Positions 6,311 to 15,242 of a stretch of 41,732 nucleotides of DNA are shown one piece after another. The stretch is from a virus. The stretch is taken from the IMG/VR virus record IMGVR_UViG_3300020391_000007, positions 1 to 41,732 of that record. One strand, 5' to 3'. The notes under the pieces were generated by a model. It saw only the letters and a list, made by a program, of their open reading frames with translations, made no database searches and had not been told where the DNA came from. Position numbers and translations under genes: made by a program. Position 1 is the stretch's first letter, and every line of letters begins with the position of its first letter.

Positions 6311-8722
6311 ATGAGCGAGTTAACACAATCGGAGTTAAACGAGGACATGACCACACTAGGCGTAGGCAGATACCGAGCCAAGGTTGAGTCAGCGAAAGCT
6401 CGTGAGGCTGAGTTACAGACGCCTTACGGTCAACGGTTGATGCGAGCCGCTTTGCCTGAGCTTAACAAAGCAATTAAGAACTGGCAAGAATCCCTATCAA
6501 GAGTAGATAACAAAGCACGATTCCAAATAGAAACGCAAAACCTAGACCCTAAGGTTCTAAGTTTTCTTTCAATCAAAGCTCTACTCGACTGCATCACACA
6601 GAAGAAAACGTTAGCCAGTGCCTCTATTTTTTTAGGCAAGTTGATTGAGGATGAATTGCGTTGTCGCTTTCTAATTGAAAACAATGAAAAGAAAGGGCAG
6701 GGCATTATTCTCGGTGCGGTAAAGCGCAAAGGTACAGCCGCAAAGACTAGGCACATACGTTCCTCAATGAAGCATGAAGCCGACAAAGGTTTGATGGATG
6801 CTTGGGAACCGTGGGCGCACAGAGATAAGCTCAACGTAGGGTTAATTATGACTGAGCTTGTCCGTGTGTCCACAAATCTTATCGAATACACTTACATTCT
6901 TGAGAAGAGGCGTAAGCGTCCTACGCGGTACATCAGCGCCACTCCAGATACCCTTCAATGGATTGAGGAGTTCAATGACCACAGAGAATTTATAGAACCC
7001 TTTTGGCTACCCACAGTGGAACTACCCGCCCGTTGGACAAACATTTGGGACGGAGGCTACGACCACGAGGAATCCTACCTGCCTAAAGTCCCATTTATTA
7101 AAACAAATAACATGGACTACCTGCGGAGTATCACAGGCGCACTGCCTGAGCCAATGGAAGCAACTAATTTAATCCAGCAAACGCCTTGGACAATCAACGA
7201 CAAGGTAATGCGGACGATGGAGTGGTGTTGGGAAAATAATGTCATAGTGGACGGTCTTCCTAGCCGTGAACAGGAAGAGCTTCCTCCTGTCCCTATTGAC
7301 TTTAAACAAAACAAAGAGTCCAACACAACTTGGAGAAGGCTGGCGGCGAAAGTATATAATTCACGGCTCTCTAATACCAGCCGTCGCCTTCTCGTATCGA
7401 AGATACTTTATGTTGCAAAAAAACTTTCTGGTAATCGCTTCTTTTACCCCTCACACGTAGATTTTCGTGGGCGTGTTTATAACATCCCCGCCTTTCTTGG
7501 TATTCAAGGCCCAGACATTAGCCGTGGTTTATTACAGTTTCACCGTGCAGAACGAATTAAGACTGATGATGATGTAAAGTGGTTGGCTATCCAAGGCGCA
7601 AATACTTTCGGCAACGACAAGCTTACGTTAGACAAGCGTGTCGAATGGGCTGAGAGTTTCGCTAAAGCCGCTATAGAAATTCACGACAGTCCTACTACAA
7701 ATTTTATGTGGATGGATGCTGACGAGCCTTTCCAGTTTCTTGCTTGGTGTTTTGAGTGGGGACAGCTACATAAAACTGGGCGGCTAATGACAAGGCTTCC
7801 TATAAATTTAGATGCCTCAAACAACGGGCTCCAAATTTTATCCATGCTCATGCGGGACGAATATGGAGCCAAGGCAACAAATGTTCTCTCAAGTGACTCA
7901 CCTGAAGATATTTACAGAGTTGTCTCTGACTCTATCTTAGCAAAACTCAAGGCTGATACTCACCCTTACGCGGAAAAATGGATTAAGTTTGGTATCAACC
8001 GTAAGCTGGCTAAACGCCCTACAATGGTGTGGCCTTACGGCGGTACGTTCTACTCCTGCCGTGATTATGTTGACGAATGGTATCAAGACACTTTGCGTAA
8101 AACACGATGCGCAAACCCGTTCACAGAGAATGAGCGTTACAAAGTTACTGGATATCTAAGTAAACTGACGTGGGCTTCAATTAACGAAGTTCTCGACAAA
8201 CCAAAAGATTGTATGCAGTGGTTGCAATCCTGCGCTAAAAAGTTGGCACAGCACGGAAAGCCTATAAGCTGGGTTACTCCTTCAGGCTTTCCTGTTCTTC
8301 AGAGTTACCACAAAACTACAAGCCAGAATGTAAATACCAACATCAGCGGACAGGCTACTTATGTAAAATGGTATAGCGAAGACGATGCAATCAGTCCTCG
8401 CAAACAGAAGTCAGGTATTAGTCCTAACTATGTTCACTCACTAGATGCGGCTTGTCTGACAAAAACAGTCATTGAATGTAATAAACAAGGAATATGGGAT
8501 TTTGCTATGATACACGACAGCTATGGAACGCACTCTACAAACTGCCCTAAGTTAAACAAAACTTTAAGAGAACAATATTTAAATGTTTTTGAAGTTGACC
8601 AATTACAACTCCTGCTACATCAACTAATTGAAAACAACCCAAAAATAGATTTTCCAGAAATTCCAGAATATGGCAACGCCGACATCTCTGAGGTGTTGGA
8701 GAGCAAATATTTCTTCTCCTAA
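6311..8722 (+). CDS. Single-subunit DNA-directed RNA polymerase (T7 gp1-like)
   Basis: An 803-residue T7-type RNA polymerase, somewhat shorter than T7's 883. It transcribes the middle and late phage genes from phage promoters. Motifs seen: DFRGRVYN (DxxGR box), motif A LDASNNGLQ with Asp501, motif B AKRPTMVWPYGG with Lys568 and Tyr576 (the residue that discriminates ribose in T7), and motif C IHDSYGTH with Asp736. The ATG at 6311 is chosen over an upstream TTG because GAGG lies just before it. It follows attP, so integration would separate it from the int side of the genome. I could not identify the promoter sequence it recognises. Confidence 0.97.
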   Translation: MSELTQSELNEDMTTLGVGRYRAKVESAKAREAELQTPYGQRLMRAALPELNKAIKNWQESLSRVDNKARFQIETQNLDPKVLSFLSIKALLDCITQKKTLASASIFLGKLIEDELRCRFLIENNEKKGQGIILGAVKRKGTAAKTRHIRSSMKHEADKGLMDAWEPWAHRDKLNVGLIMTELVRVSTNLIEYTYILEKRRKRPTRYISATPDTLQWIEEFNDHREFIEPFWLPTVELPARWTNIWDGGYDHEESYLPKVPFIKTNNMDYLRSITGALPEPMEATNLIQQTPWTINDKVMRTMEWCWENNVIVDGLPSREQEELPPVPIDFKQNKESNTTWRRLAAKVYNSRLSNTSRRLLVSKILYVAKKLSGNRFFYPSHVDFRGRVYNIPAFLGIQGPDISRGLLQFHRAERIKTDDDVKWLAIQGANTFGNDKLTLDKRVEWAESFAKAAIEIHDSPTTNFMWMDADEPFQFLAWCFEWGQLHKTGRLMTRLPINLDASNNGLQILSMLMRDEYGAKATNVLSSDSPEDIYRVVSDSILAKLKADTHPYAEKWIKFGINRKLAKRPTMVWPYGGTFYSCRDYVDEWYQDTLRKTRCANPFTENERYKVTGYLSKLTWASINEVLDKPKDCMQWLQSCAKKLAQHGKPISWVTPSGFPVLQSYHKTTSQNVNTNISGQATYVKWYSEDDAISPRKQKSGISPNYVHSLDAACLTKTVIECNKQGIWDFAMIHDSYGTHSTNCPKLNKTLREQYLNVFEVDQLQLLLHQLIENNPKIDFPEIPEYGNADISEVLESKYFFS

Positions 8723-8758
8723 CAGGGACAAATAAAAACCAAAATAGAGACAAATAAA

Positions 8759-9343
8759 ATGAGTAAAATACTGACAACACCCAAGGGTACAGCAGTGTAC
8801 CCACGCATAGCAGAACCAGACACGAAGTTTAATTCTGACGGAGTTTACCACTGTAAGCTTCACGTTAGTGAGGATGACTTCAATGTGTTTAGTAAAACAG
8901 TAACCGAAATCGTAGAGAAAGAGTACGAAGCAGAGTGCGCCATCAAAGGCAAGAAGCTTACTCGTGCTACCACTAGCCCTATTCGTATTACAGAGGAAGG
9001 CGACTACGAGATATATGCTAAACAAGTAGCCCAACGTCAGACAGTTAAAGGACTTTTAACGTTCACTGTTCCTGTCTTTGACTCAAGCGGCACACGCCTA
9101 GGTAAAGCTCCTAGTATCGGAAGCGGTTCAACCCTCAAGCTAAGCACGGAGGTATACACATGGTTCACCCCTACGCAAGGCTTCGGCTACACACTGCGCC
9201 TTAAAGCAGTTCAAGTAATAGACCTAGTAGAATACGCAGGTGGCGGCTCTGTCTTCGGAAAAGAAGAAGGCTCGTTCATTAGTGATGGCGAATCCTTGGA
9301 TACAGCGTTTGAAGAAGAAGCCCCGTCGGGCGTCGGCTTCTAA
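8759..9343 (+). CDS. Single-stranded DNA-binding protein (T7 gp2.5-like)
   Basis: A 194-residue protein with the N-terminal TPKGTAVYPRIAEPDTKF pattern typical of phage gp2.5/DUF2815-like OB-fold single-stranded DNA-binding proteins. It ends in an acidic tail (DTAFEEEAPSGVGF with a terminal aromatic), as in T7 gp2.5, where the tail contacts polymerase and helicase. It lies directly after RNA polymerase and its 3' end overlaps the endonuclease gene by 59 bases. A near-perfect tandem 14-mer (RGRGACAAATAAAA type) at 8724-8737 and 8746-8759 precedes the start. Confidence 0.85.
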   Translation: MSKILTTPKGTAVYPRIAEPDTKFNSDGVYHCKLHVSEDDFNVFSKTVTEIVEKEYEAECAIKGKKLTRATTSPIRITEEGDYEIYAKQVAQRQTVKGLLTFTVPVFDSSGTRLGKAPSIGSGSTLKLSTEVYTWFTPTQGFGYTLRLKAVQVIDLVEYAGGGSVFGKEEGSFISDGESLDTAFEEEAPSGVGF

Positions 9344-9701
9344 ATATCGCTCGCGCTTCGAAGCTCAACTTGCTCTCACCCTTGAACGGGTGGGGGCTTC
9401 CTTCGACTACGAAAGTCTGAAGGTGAAATACACGAAGGAGGCTACGTATACCCCAGACTTTATATTGCCTAACGGCATTATCATTGAAGCCAAGGGTTAC
9501 TGGATACCTGCCGATAGAACCAAGCACTTACGAGTGCGTGACTGTAACCCAGAACTGGACATTAGATTTTGCTTTCAGAACGCACACAACACACTCAGCA
9601 AAAAGAGCAAGACCACGTACGGGGAATGGTGCGACAAGCACGGCTTCCTGTGGGCTCACAAAACAATACCAACAGAATGGATACACTTAAATCAAAACTG
9701 A
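9285..9701 (+). CDS. Endonuclease I, Holliday-junction resolvase (T7 gp3-like)
   Basis: A 138-residue PD-(D/E)XK nuclease close to the size of T7 endonuclease I (149). Motifs include FEAQLALTL, then TYTPDF with the catalytic Asp and IIEAKGYW with the E-x-K pair. It resolves branched replication and recombination intermediates and helps degrade host DNA. The ATG at 9285 is preferred; a GTG at 9240 in the same frame would add 15 poorly conserved-looking residues. It overlaps the single-stranded DNA-binding protein gene by 59 bases and the primase gene by 25. Confidence 0.92.
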   Translation: MANPWIQRLKKKPRRASASKYRSRFEAQLALTLERVGASFDYESLKVKYTKEATYTPDFILPNGIIIEAKGYWIPADRTKHLRVRDCNPELDIRFCFQNAHNTLSKKSKTTYGEWCDKHGFLWAHKTIPTEWIHLNQN

Positions 9702-11263
9702 CACATCAACCATGCGAAGACTGCGGCTCAAGCGATGCCTTAACAATAAACACCGACGGAAGCACCAAGTGCTACAGTTGCGCTACTTGGCGCTCAGGCA
9801 GGAGTAATACTTATACTGTGACACCTAAAGAAACCAAGCCTTCAGACTTTCTATCTGGAAACACTGTGGACATTCCCGTTCGTGGTTTGACTAAAGACAT
9901 CTGTAAGAAATACGGATACCACGTCGCTACTTACAACGGAGAGGCTTGTCATGTAGCAAACTACAGAAACACCGACGGAGAGTTAGTAGCGCAGAAGTTG
10001 CGTTTTAAAGACAAACGTTTTCAATGTAAGGGCGCACCTAACGTATTCTTCGGACAGCACCTATGGCCTAATGGAGGTCGTATGCTTGTTGTAACCGAGG
10101 GCGAAGTTGATTGCCTATCTGTAGCGATGGCTAACGGCGACGGTAAATGGCCTGTAGTTTCCCTACCAAATGGCGCACAGTCTGCTAAGTCTATCTTCAA
10201 AGCCCAGTTCCCTTGGCTCGACATGTTTGAGACAGTGGTGTTGATGTTTGATGAAGATGAGCAGGGACGTAAAGCATCAGAGGCAGTTAGTCACCTACTG
10301 CCAGCGGGTAAGACAAAGATAGCCCGTCTGACAATGAAAGACCCTAACGAGTTGTTACTGGCTAACCGTAAGAACGAAATTGTTAGTGCTATGTGGGATG
10401 CTAAACCGTGGAAGCCTGACGCTATCACGGACGGTGTTGACCTTTACGAACGCCTCACGACTCCTAAGAATAATAAATCAGTTGATTACCCTTTCCGTGG
10501 TTTAAACCGCCTTACTCATGGTCTTCGACGTGGGGAGATTGTAACCTTTGCCGCTGGTTCTGGGGTAGGCAAGTCTCACGTATGTAAAATTATTGCACAC
10601 AACCTTCTCAAAAATGACCATAAGGTAGGCTACATAGCCCTTGAGGAATCCCTTGAGCGCACCGCTAATTCCATAATCGGTCTGGAAATGGAGAAGCTCA
10701 TACACCTTGACCCAGATTTTCAAGCCACCGATGAATATAATGAAGCCTTTAAAGCTACTGTAGGTTCTGGGCGTTGCTTCCTGTATGACCACTGGGGCTC
10801 GTTGGATAGCGACAACCTTATTGGTCACATACGTTATATGGCTAAGGTTATGGAAGTTGAATACGTAGTCCTTGACCACCTCAGTATTGTTATATCTGGA
10901 CTACACGAGGGGGACGAGCGCAGGATTATTGATAACACAATGACCAAGCTTCGTAGCCTTGTTGAAGAAACCAAAATTGGAATGATTCTAGTTAGCCACC
11001 TCAAGCGCCCAGAAGGTAAGGGACACGAGGAAGGCGCAAGCACTAGCTTAGCACAACTCCGTGGCTCTGCCGCCATTGCTCAACTCTCCGATATTTGTTG
11101 TGGATTAGAGCGTAACGGGCAGTGTCCAGACAACAAGAACAAGACGCTCGTCCGTGTTCTTAAAAATAGATTTTCTGGGGAAACAGGCATTGCTTGCGCC
11201 CTTAATTATGACCCAACCACTGGCTTAATGGCTGAGGAACATTATTGCGAGAACCCCTTCTAA
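9677..11263 (+). CDS. Bifunctional primase-helicase (T7 gp4-like)
   Basis: A 528-residue protein that makes primers and unwinds DNA at the fork. An N-terminal zinc ribbon uses Cys13, Cys16, Cys32 and Cys35. The TOPRIM primase core shows VTEGEVDCLS and MFDEDEQG. The DnaB/RecA-like helicase has Walker A GSGVGKSH with Lys299 and a VVLDHLS Walker B strand. The ATG at 9677 is chosen because it starts just before the zinc ribbon; a longer frame upstream lies inside the endonuclease gene. Overlaps at the 5' end suggest translational coupling. Confidence 0.95.
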   Translation: MDTLKSKLTHQPCEDCGSSDALTINTDGSTKCYSCATWRSGRSNTYTVTPKETKPSDFLSGNTVDIPVRGLTKDICKKYGYHVATYNGEACHVANYRNTDGELVAQKLRFKDKRFQCKGAPNVFFGQHLWPNGGRMLVVTEGEVDCLSVAMANGDGKWPVVSLPNGAQSAKSIFKAQFPWLDMFETVVLMFDEDEQGRKASEAVSHLLPAGKTKIARLTMKDPNELLLANRKNEIVSAMWDAKPWKPDAITDGVDLYERLTTPKNNKSVDYPFRGLNRLTHGLRRGEIVTFAAGSGVGKSHVCKIIAHNLLKNDHKVGYIALEESLERTANSIIGLEMEKLIHLDPDFQATDEYNEAFKATVGSGRCFLYDHWGSLDSDNLIGHIRYMAKVMEVEYVVLDHLSIVISGLHEGDERRIIDNTMTKLRSLVEETKIGMILVSHLKRPEGKGHEEGASTSLAQLRGSAAIAQLSDICCGLERNGQCPDNKNKTLVRVLKNRFSGETGIACALNYDPTTGLMAEEHYCENPF

Positions 11264-11266
11264 TAT

Positions 11267-11623
11267 ATGAAATATTGCTCAAACTTCCGTCACGACCTTG
11301 AAGTAGGACAAGTAGCTGAGAAAGAGATTGGTAAATTGCTATCTGAAAAAAAAATAGAAATAAAAAAAGATATGCTTGCCAAGAAGACGGGCAATGTTTT
11401 TGTTGAATATATGTCACGAGGCAAAACCTCTGGCATCGACCGTTCCGAAGCGGATTACTACTGCTTCGTTGTAGAAAACCTAATTATCTTCATTCCTACC
11501 AATGACCTCAAAGAAATCATCAAGCCCCTCAAAGGCACAAAGAGGGATGTCAGAGGTGGGGATAACAACACATCACGGGGCGTTTTGCTCCCATTAACCA
11601 CACTAATACCAACAAATGAATAG
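11267..11623 (+). CDS. Small PD-(D/E)XK-like protein of phage replication region
   Basis: A 118-residue protein. The core KKDMLAKKTGNVFVEYMSRG followed by SGIDRSEADYYCFV resembles small phage proteins with a nuclease-like fold, in which an acidic residue, a TGN turn, an E and an rGkpSGi segment recur. It sits between primase-helicase and DNA polymerase and overlaps the polymerase start by eight bases. A role in DNA recombination or end processing fits, but catalytic residues cannot be fixed by eye. The C-terminus (after about residue 85) is low in hydrophobics and probably disordered. Confidence 0.65.
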   Translation: MKYCSNFRHDLEVGQVAEKEIGKLLSEKKIEIKKDMLAKKTGNVFVEYMSRGKTSGIDRSEADYYCFVVENLIIFIPTNDLKEIIKPLKGTKRDVRGGDNNTSRGVLLPLTTLIPTNE

Positions 11624-13424
11624 CATAGCATTTTTCGACATAGAAACTAACGCCATTGAGGATTGGACAAAACTGTCCGACCTTGAGACCGTTCATTGCC
11701 TAGCCATACACGACAGCACAGGAACGATTGCGTTCTCTGGTGAGTCCGTACTGACAGGGGTTGAACGACTAAAAAAGTATGACGCCATTGTAGGACACAA
11801 CTCTATTGGCTTTGATTACCCCGCCTTATACAAGATGTATGGCTTTCAGCACCCTATGGTTTTGGACACGGCAGTCATGGCTCGTTGTCTGTATCCAGAT
11901 ATAAAAACCAGCGACTACGACAGGCACTACAGTGACCCTGAAAATGGGTTTCCCCGCGCATTACTTGGGTCTCATAGTCTGAAGGCTTGGGGTAGACGCA
12001 TTGGTGTATACAAGAGCGACCACGGTGATACCGAGGATTGGACTACTTGTACTCCAGAAATGATTGAGTATTGCAAACAGGACACCTACGTGACCTACCG
12101 CTTGTATGAGCATTTTATTAAAAAGAAACCAGATGTTCGCATGCTTACGCTTGAACATAAGTTTGCTAAGCTTATGCGCGTACAGGAGTGGAATGGCTTT
12201 CCGTTTGATGTAAAAGCGGCTGATAAGCTTACCTCTGACCTTATGGTTCGTCGTGCAGAATTAGGAGACGACCTTGCGAAGTCTTTTGGGCCTAGCATTG
12301 AAACACTTAAAAGCTTTTGGTGGATAGCCCCAGACGGAACTACTTCCAAGACTAAAAAGGCTTTGGTCGAAGCGGGCTGGAAAGCTAATGAGATTGAGAA
12401 GGGGCCTAATCGCACCAAGGAAATACCCTTTAACCCTAACTCCCGTGACCAAATATGTGAGCGGTTGATGTCTGAAGGATGGAAGCCCGCCGCTTATGAT
12501 GGCAAGCGCCCTAGGATTGATGAGTCTGTACTTAAAGAGATAGGCACTCCTAACGCTCTAAAGCTCTTAGAATACTTGCTTGTATCGAAGCGTCTTGGAC
12601 AAGTTGCAGAAGGCAATCAAGCGTGGCTCAAGCTCTACAATGATGGACGAATACACGGGAGGGTAAACACCAACGGTGCTATCTCTGGTCGTTGCACACA
12701 TTCACAGCCAAATGTAGCTCAAGTGCCAGCGGGACGCGCACCTTACGGCAAAGAGTGTAGGTCTTGTTTTACCGCTCCAGAAGGTAAGGTACTTGTTGGT
12801 GCTGATGCCTCTGGGTTAGAACTGCGTTGCCTTGCTCACTACTTGTGGAGTTGGGATGATGGAGCTTACGCCAACGAAATTCTTACAGGTGATATACATA
12901 CTGCTAACCAGAAAGCGGCTGGGCTTGAGACGCGTGACCAAGCTAAGACTTTCATCTACGCTTTTCTCTACGGAGCGGGTGACGCTAAGATAGGCTCTAT
13001 TGTTGGTGGTTCTTCTAAACACGGCAAAAAACTTAAACAATCTTTCATGTCCAAAACTCCTGCTATCCGTCACCTATCTGAGGCGGTGGCTAACAAAGTA
13101 AAACAGACAAACAAACTAATAGGTCTGGACGGACGTGGACTACCATGCCGCTCTGCACACTCTGCGCTTAACCTGTTGCTTCAGTCAGCAGGAGCAGTGG
13201 TGATGAAGCAAGCACTTGTTGAGTTCTCAGAAATGGCAACTCGACCTTACGAATTACATGGCAACATCCATGACGAAGTTCAGTTTAGCTGTGACCAAGC
13301 TGACGCTGATGCTCTTGGAAGTTGCTTTGTTCAAGCATTAGCCAAGGCAGGTAAAACCCTTGGTTTCAAATGCCCACTAGATGGAGAGTATTCCGTTGGG
13401 GCTAACTGGTCAGAGACACACTAA
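11616..13424 (+). CDS. Family A DNA polymerase (T7 gp5-like)
   Basis: A 602-residue replicative polymerase (T7: 704). The N-terminal 3'-5' exonuclease has FFDIETN (metal-binding Asp and Glu), GHNSIGFDYPAL and YCKQDTYVTY. The polymerase domain shows motif A ADASGLELRCLAHY with Asp397, motif B RDQAKTFIYAFLYG with Lys444, and motif C IHDEVQF with Asp553. The shorter length suggests reduced thumb or thioredoxin-binding insertions compared with T7. It is preceded by a small overlapping nuclease-like gene and followed after one base by the exonuclease gene. Confidence 0.97.
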   Translation: MNSIAFFDIETNAIEDWTKLSDLETVHCLAIHDSTGTIAFSGESVLTGVERLKKYDAIVGHNSIGFDYPALYKMYGFQHPMVLDTAVMARCLYPDIKTSDYDRHYSDPENGFPRALLGSHSLKAWGRRIGVYKSDHGDTEDWTTCTPEMIEYCKQDTYVTYRLYEHFIKKKPDVRMLTLEHKFAKLMRVQEWNGFPFDVKAADKLTSDLMVRRAELGDDLAKSFGPSIETLKSFWWIAPDGTTSKTKKALVEAGWKANEIEKGPNRTKEIPFNPNSRDQICERLMSEGWKPAAYDGKRPRIDESVLKEIGTPNALKLLEYLLVSKRLGQVAEGNQAWLKLYNDGRIHGRVNTNGAISGRCTHSQPNVAQVPAGRAPYGKECRSCFTAPEGKVLVGADASGLELRCLAHYLWSWDDGAYANEILTGDIHTANQKAAGLETRDQAKTFIYAFLYGAGDAKIGSIVGGSSKHGKKLKQSFMSKTPAIRHLSEAVANKVKQTNKLIGLDGRGLPCRSAHSALNLLLQSAGAVVMKQALVEFSEMATRPYELHGNIHDEVQFSCDQADADALGSCFVQALAKAGKTLGFKCPLDGEYSVGANWSETH

Positions 13425-13425
13425 C

Positions 13426-14154
13426 ATGAAAACATTATTCCTAGACGGCGATATGCTTGCCTACCGAGCCGCCTTCAGTAACGAGGTAGAGACTAAATGG
13501 GAGGATGCTATATGGACGTTACACACGGACGTAAACGCTTCTCTTGCTTACTGTGAGGACTTCATTGAGTCTATGTGCAAGAAGTTCAATACTGAGGATT
13601 ACTTCATAGTCTTCAGTCCTAAGACTAACTTTCGCTATGAACTCTTTCCTGCCTACAAAGGCAACCGTAAGAGCAAGCGTAAGCCCTTAGCATTAGCTGA
13701 ACTGAAGAAACAAATTCGTAAACGCCATACGTTTATGATGTATAATAATATGGAGGCTGACGACCTTATTGGTATTATGTGTACGCAAGCTCCTGAAACC
13801 ACCATTGCTCTCAGTGGTGACAAGGACTTCGCTACGCTACCCATCACTTGGTACAATTACCTCCGTGATGAATTGACTACCCTCACAGAAGAAGAGGCTA
13901 ACAGGAACCACCTTATCCAAACATTGATGGGTGACACTACCGACGGCTACCAAGGTATCAAAGGTGTTGGGCCTAAGACCGCTGTAAAGCTCTTAGACAA
14001 GCACGGCTGGGACTGGGAAGGTGTCGTTAAAATCTACGAAAGCAAAGACATGACAGAAGAGGACGCGCTCCTCACCGCTCGTCTTGCTTATATTCTCAGA
14101 AAAGAAAACTTCAAAGAAGGAAAAATTATATTATGGCAACCCCCTACAAAATAG
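13426..14154 (+). CDS. 5'-3' exonuclease (T7 gp6-like, FEN/PIN family)
   Basis: A 242-residue 5' nuclease that removes RNA primers and helps digest host DNA. Motifs: LFLDGDMLAYRA (first metal Asp), YKGNRKSKRKP (DNA-binding arch), MEADDLIG (metal ligands), SGDKDF and a helix-hairpin-helix GVGPKTAVKLL. The ATG at 13426 directly follows the polymerase stop; the longer frame upstream lies inside the polymerase gene. It overlaps the next gene by 22 bases. Confidence 0.93.
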   Translation: MKTLFLDGDMLAYRAAFSNEVETKWEDAIWTLHTDVNASLAYCEDFIESMCKKFNTEDYFIVFSPKTNFRYELFPAYKGNRKSKRKPLALAELKKQIRKRHTFMMYNNMEADDLIGIMCTQAPETTIALSGDKDFATLPITWYNYLRDELTTLTEEEANRNHLIQTLMGDTTDGYQGIKGVGPKTAVKLLDKHGWDWEGVVKIYESKDMTEEDALLTARLAYILRKENFKEGKIILWQPPTK

Positions 14155-14834
14155 ACGTAGACGCCTCAACAATTTATATTGCTGGGCCTATGACAGGCAT
14201 TGAAGAATACAACTTCCCTGCTTTCGACGCCGCTTCTTTTAAATTTAAAGAACAAGGCTTTAATGTTATTAACCCTGCCGCGCTGAGCAGAACTCACGCC
14301 GCTGAATTAGGCATTGAGATAGGAGAGCTATGCGTACGCGAGTGTGCGATGATTGACCTTGTTGCTGTTATTGGAACCGCTTCGCATATGCACATGTTAA
14401 AAGGTTGGGAATATTCCAGAGGAGCTAAAACAGAACACGCTCTAGCAGAGTGGCTTGATATAAAAATTAGCTATGAAGTAGAGGAAAGTTTTAAGGCTTA
14501 TAACACCCACAACAAAGAGTGGTGGTTCGCCTTCCAAGCTGAGCAGTTCAAGCGTATCTCTAAGCTCACCAAGAAGAAGAACGATGACTACACTGGTGGT
14601 TCCTTCACCTCTAATCCGTTCGCTAACTTCGATGAAGCGGATGACTTTGGGGTAGACCCACTCATCGGACTATCACTTCGAATGGGCGATAAGATGCAGA
14701 GGCTCAAGGCTTTCTGTAACGGAGGGCTTTCGTTGGAGACTAATGGAGACACCGTAGCAGACATCTTTAATGACCTAATTGGTTACAGTTCAATCGCTTT
14801 AGGTATGCTAGAACGTAAGAAGGAGGTGGACTAA
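14133..14834 (+). CDS. Fusion of nucleoside deoxyribosyltransferase-like (DUF4406) and Nmad1/DUF1599-like domains
   Basis: A 233-residue two-domain protein. Residues about 10-110 carry IYIAGPMTGIEEYNFPAF and a GWEYSRGAKTEHALA helix, typical of DUF4406, a relative of nucleoside 2-deoxyribosyltransferases. Residues about 135-230 (KLTKKKNDDYTG, then LSLRMGDKMQRL and DTVADIFNDLIGYSSIA) match the all-alpha family called nucleotide modification associated domain 1 (DUF1599-like), which is related to MazG-type folds. It probably manages or modifies nucleotides for phage DNA. An AAGGA ribosome site precedes the start, and the gene overlaps the exonuclease 3' end. Confidence 0.8.
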   Translation: MATPYKIDVDASTIYIAGPMTGIEEYNFPAFDAASFKFKEQGFNVINPAALSRTHAAELGIEIGELCVRECAMIDLVAVIGTASHMHMLKGWEYSRGAKTEHALAEWLDIKISYEVEESFKAYNTHNKEWWFAFQAEQFKRISKLTKKKNDDYTGGSFTSNPFANFDEADDFGVDPLIGLSLRMGDKMQRLKAFCNGGLSLETNGDTVADIFNDLIGYSSIALGMLERKKEVD

Positions 14835-14835
14835 T

Positions 14836-15033
14836 ATGGACAACAATAACGCTTTTCCTGCTGTTTCAGACAATTTTATTAAAAAATTAGAAGAAGTTTT
14901 TCCTATAAGAGACGATTTTGATTACAGCATCCCTCAAAACGCTCTTGTTTTTTATTACGGACAACGCTCTGTAGTCCGCTTTCTTAAAGAAAAAAATAAA
15001 CTTCAAAACGAAAATATTCTAACTAAAGGTTAA
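14836..15033 (+). CDS. Small conserved podovirus protein, unknown function
   Basis: A 65-residue protein starting MDNNNAFPAVSDNFIKKLEE. The pattern LEEVFPIRDDFDYS followed by YYGQRSVVRFLKEKN resembles short proteins found just upstream of structural genes in many marine T7-like phages. No function is known to me. A GGAGG embedded in the end of the previous gene serves as its ribosome site. Confidence 0.7.
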   Translation: MDNNNAFPAVSDNFIKKLEEVFPIRDDFDYSIPQNALVFYYGQRSVVRFLKEKNKLQNENILTKG

Positions 15034-15035
15034 CT

Positions 15036-15239
15036 ATGTGTACGTCATCCCCCAAAATACCAGACCCTCCCCCTCCTCCAGCGGCTCCTCCCCCTCCCAC
15101 TAAGACAGCGGAGAAAGTGAGAAACAAGGCACTCAAAAGACGTCAGAGTTCTAGAAAGCGCGGAACATCTGCATTAACAATACGTCGCTCGGCAGTGAAC
15201 ACTGGCTCATCTGGCACAGGCGCAAACATCAGCTACTAA
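15036..15239 (+). CDS. Small proline-rich basic protein upstream of the structural module
   Basis: A 67-residue protein. It begins MCTSSPKIPDPPPPP with a long proline run, followed by a basic stretch (KALKRRQSSRKRGTSALTIRR) and a Gly/Ser-rich end. Similar short Cys/Pro-rich proteins sit before the portal gene in many autographiviruses and may be minor virion parts. It is spaced two bases after the previous gene and three before the next. Confidence 0.7.
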   Translation: MCTSSPKIPDPPPPPAAPPPPTKTAEKVRNKALKRRQSSRKRGTSALTIRRSAVNTGSSGTGANISY

Positions 15240-15242
15240 ATT

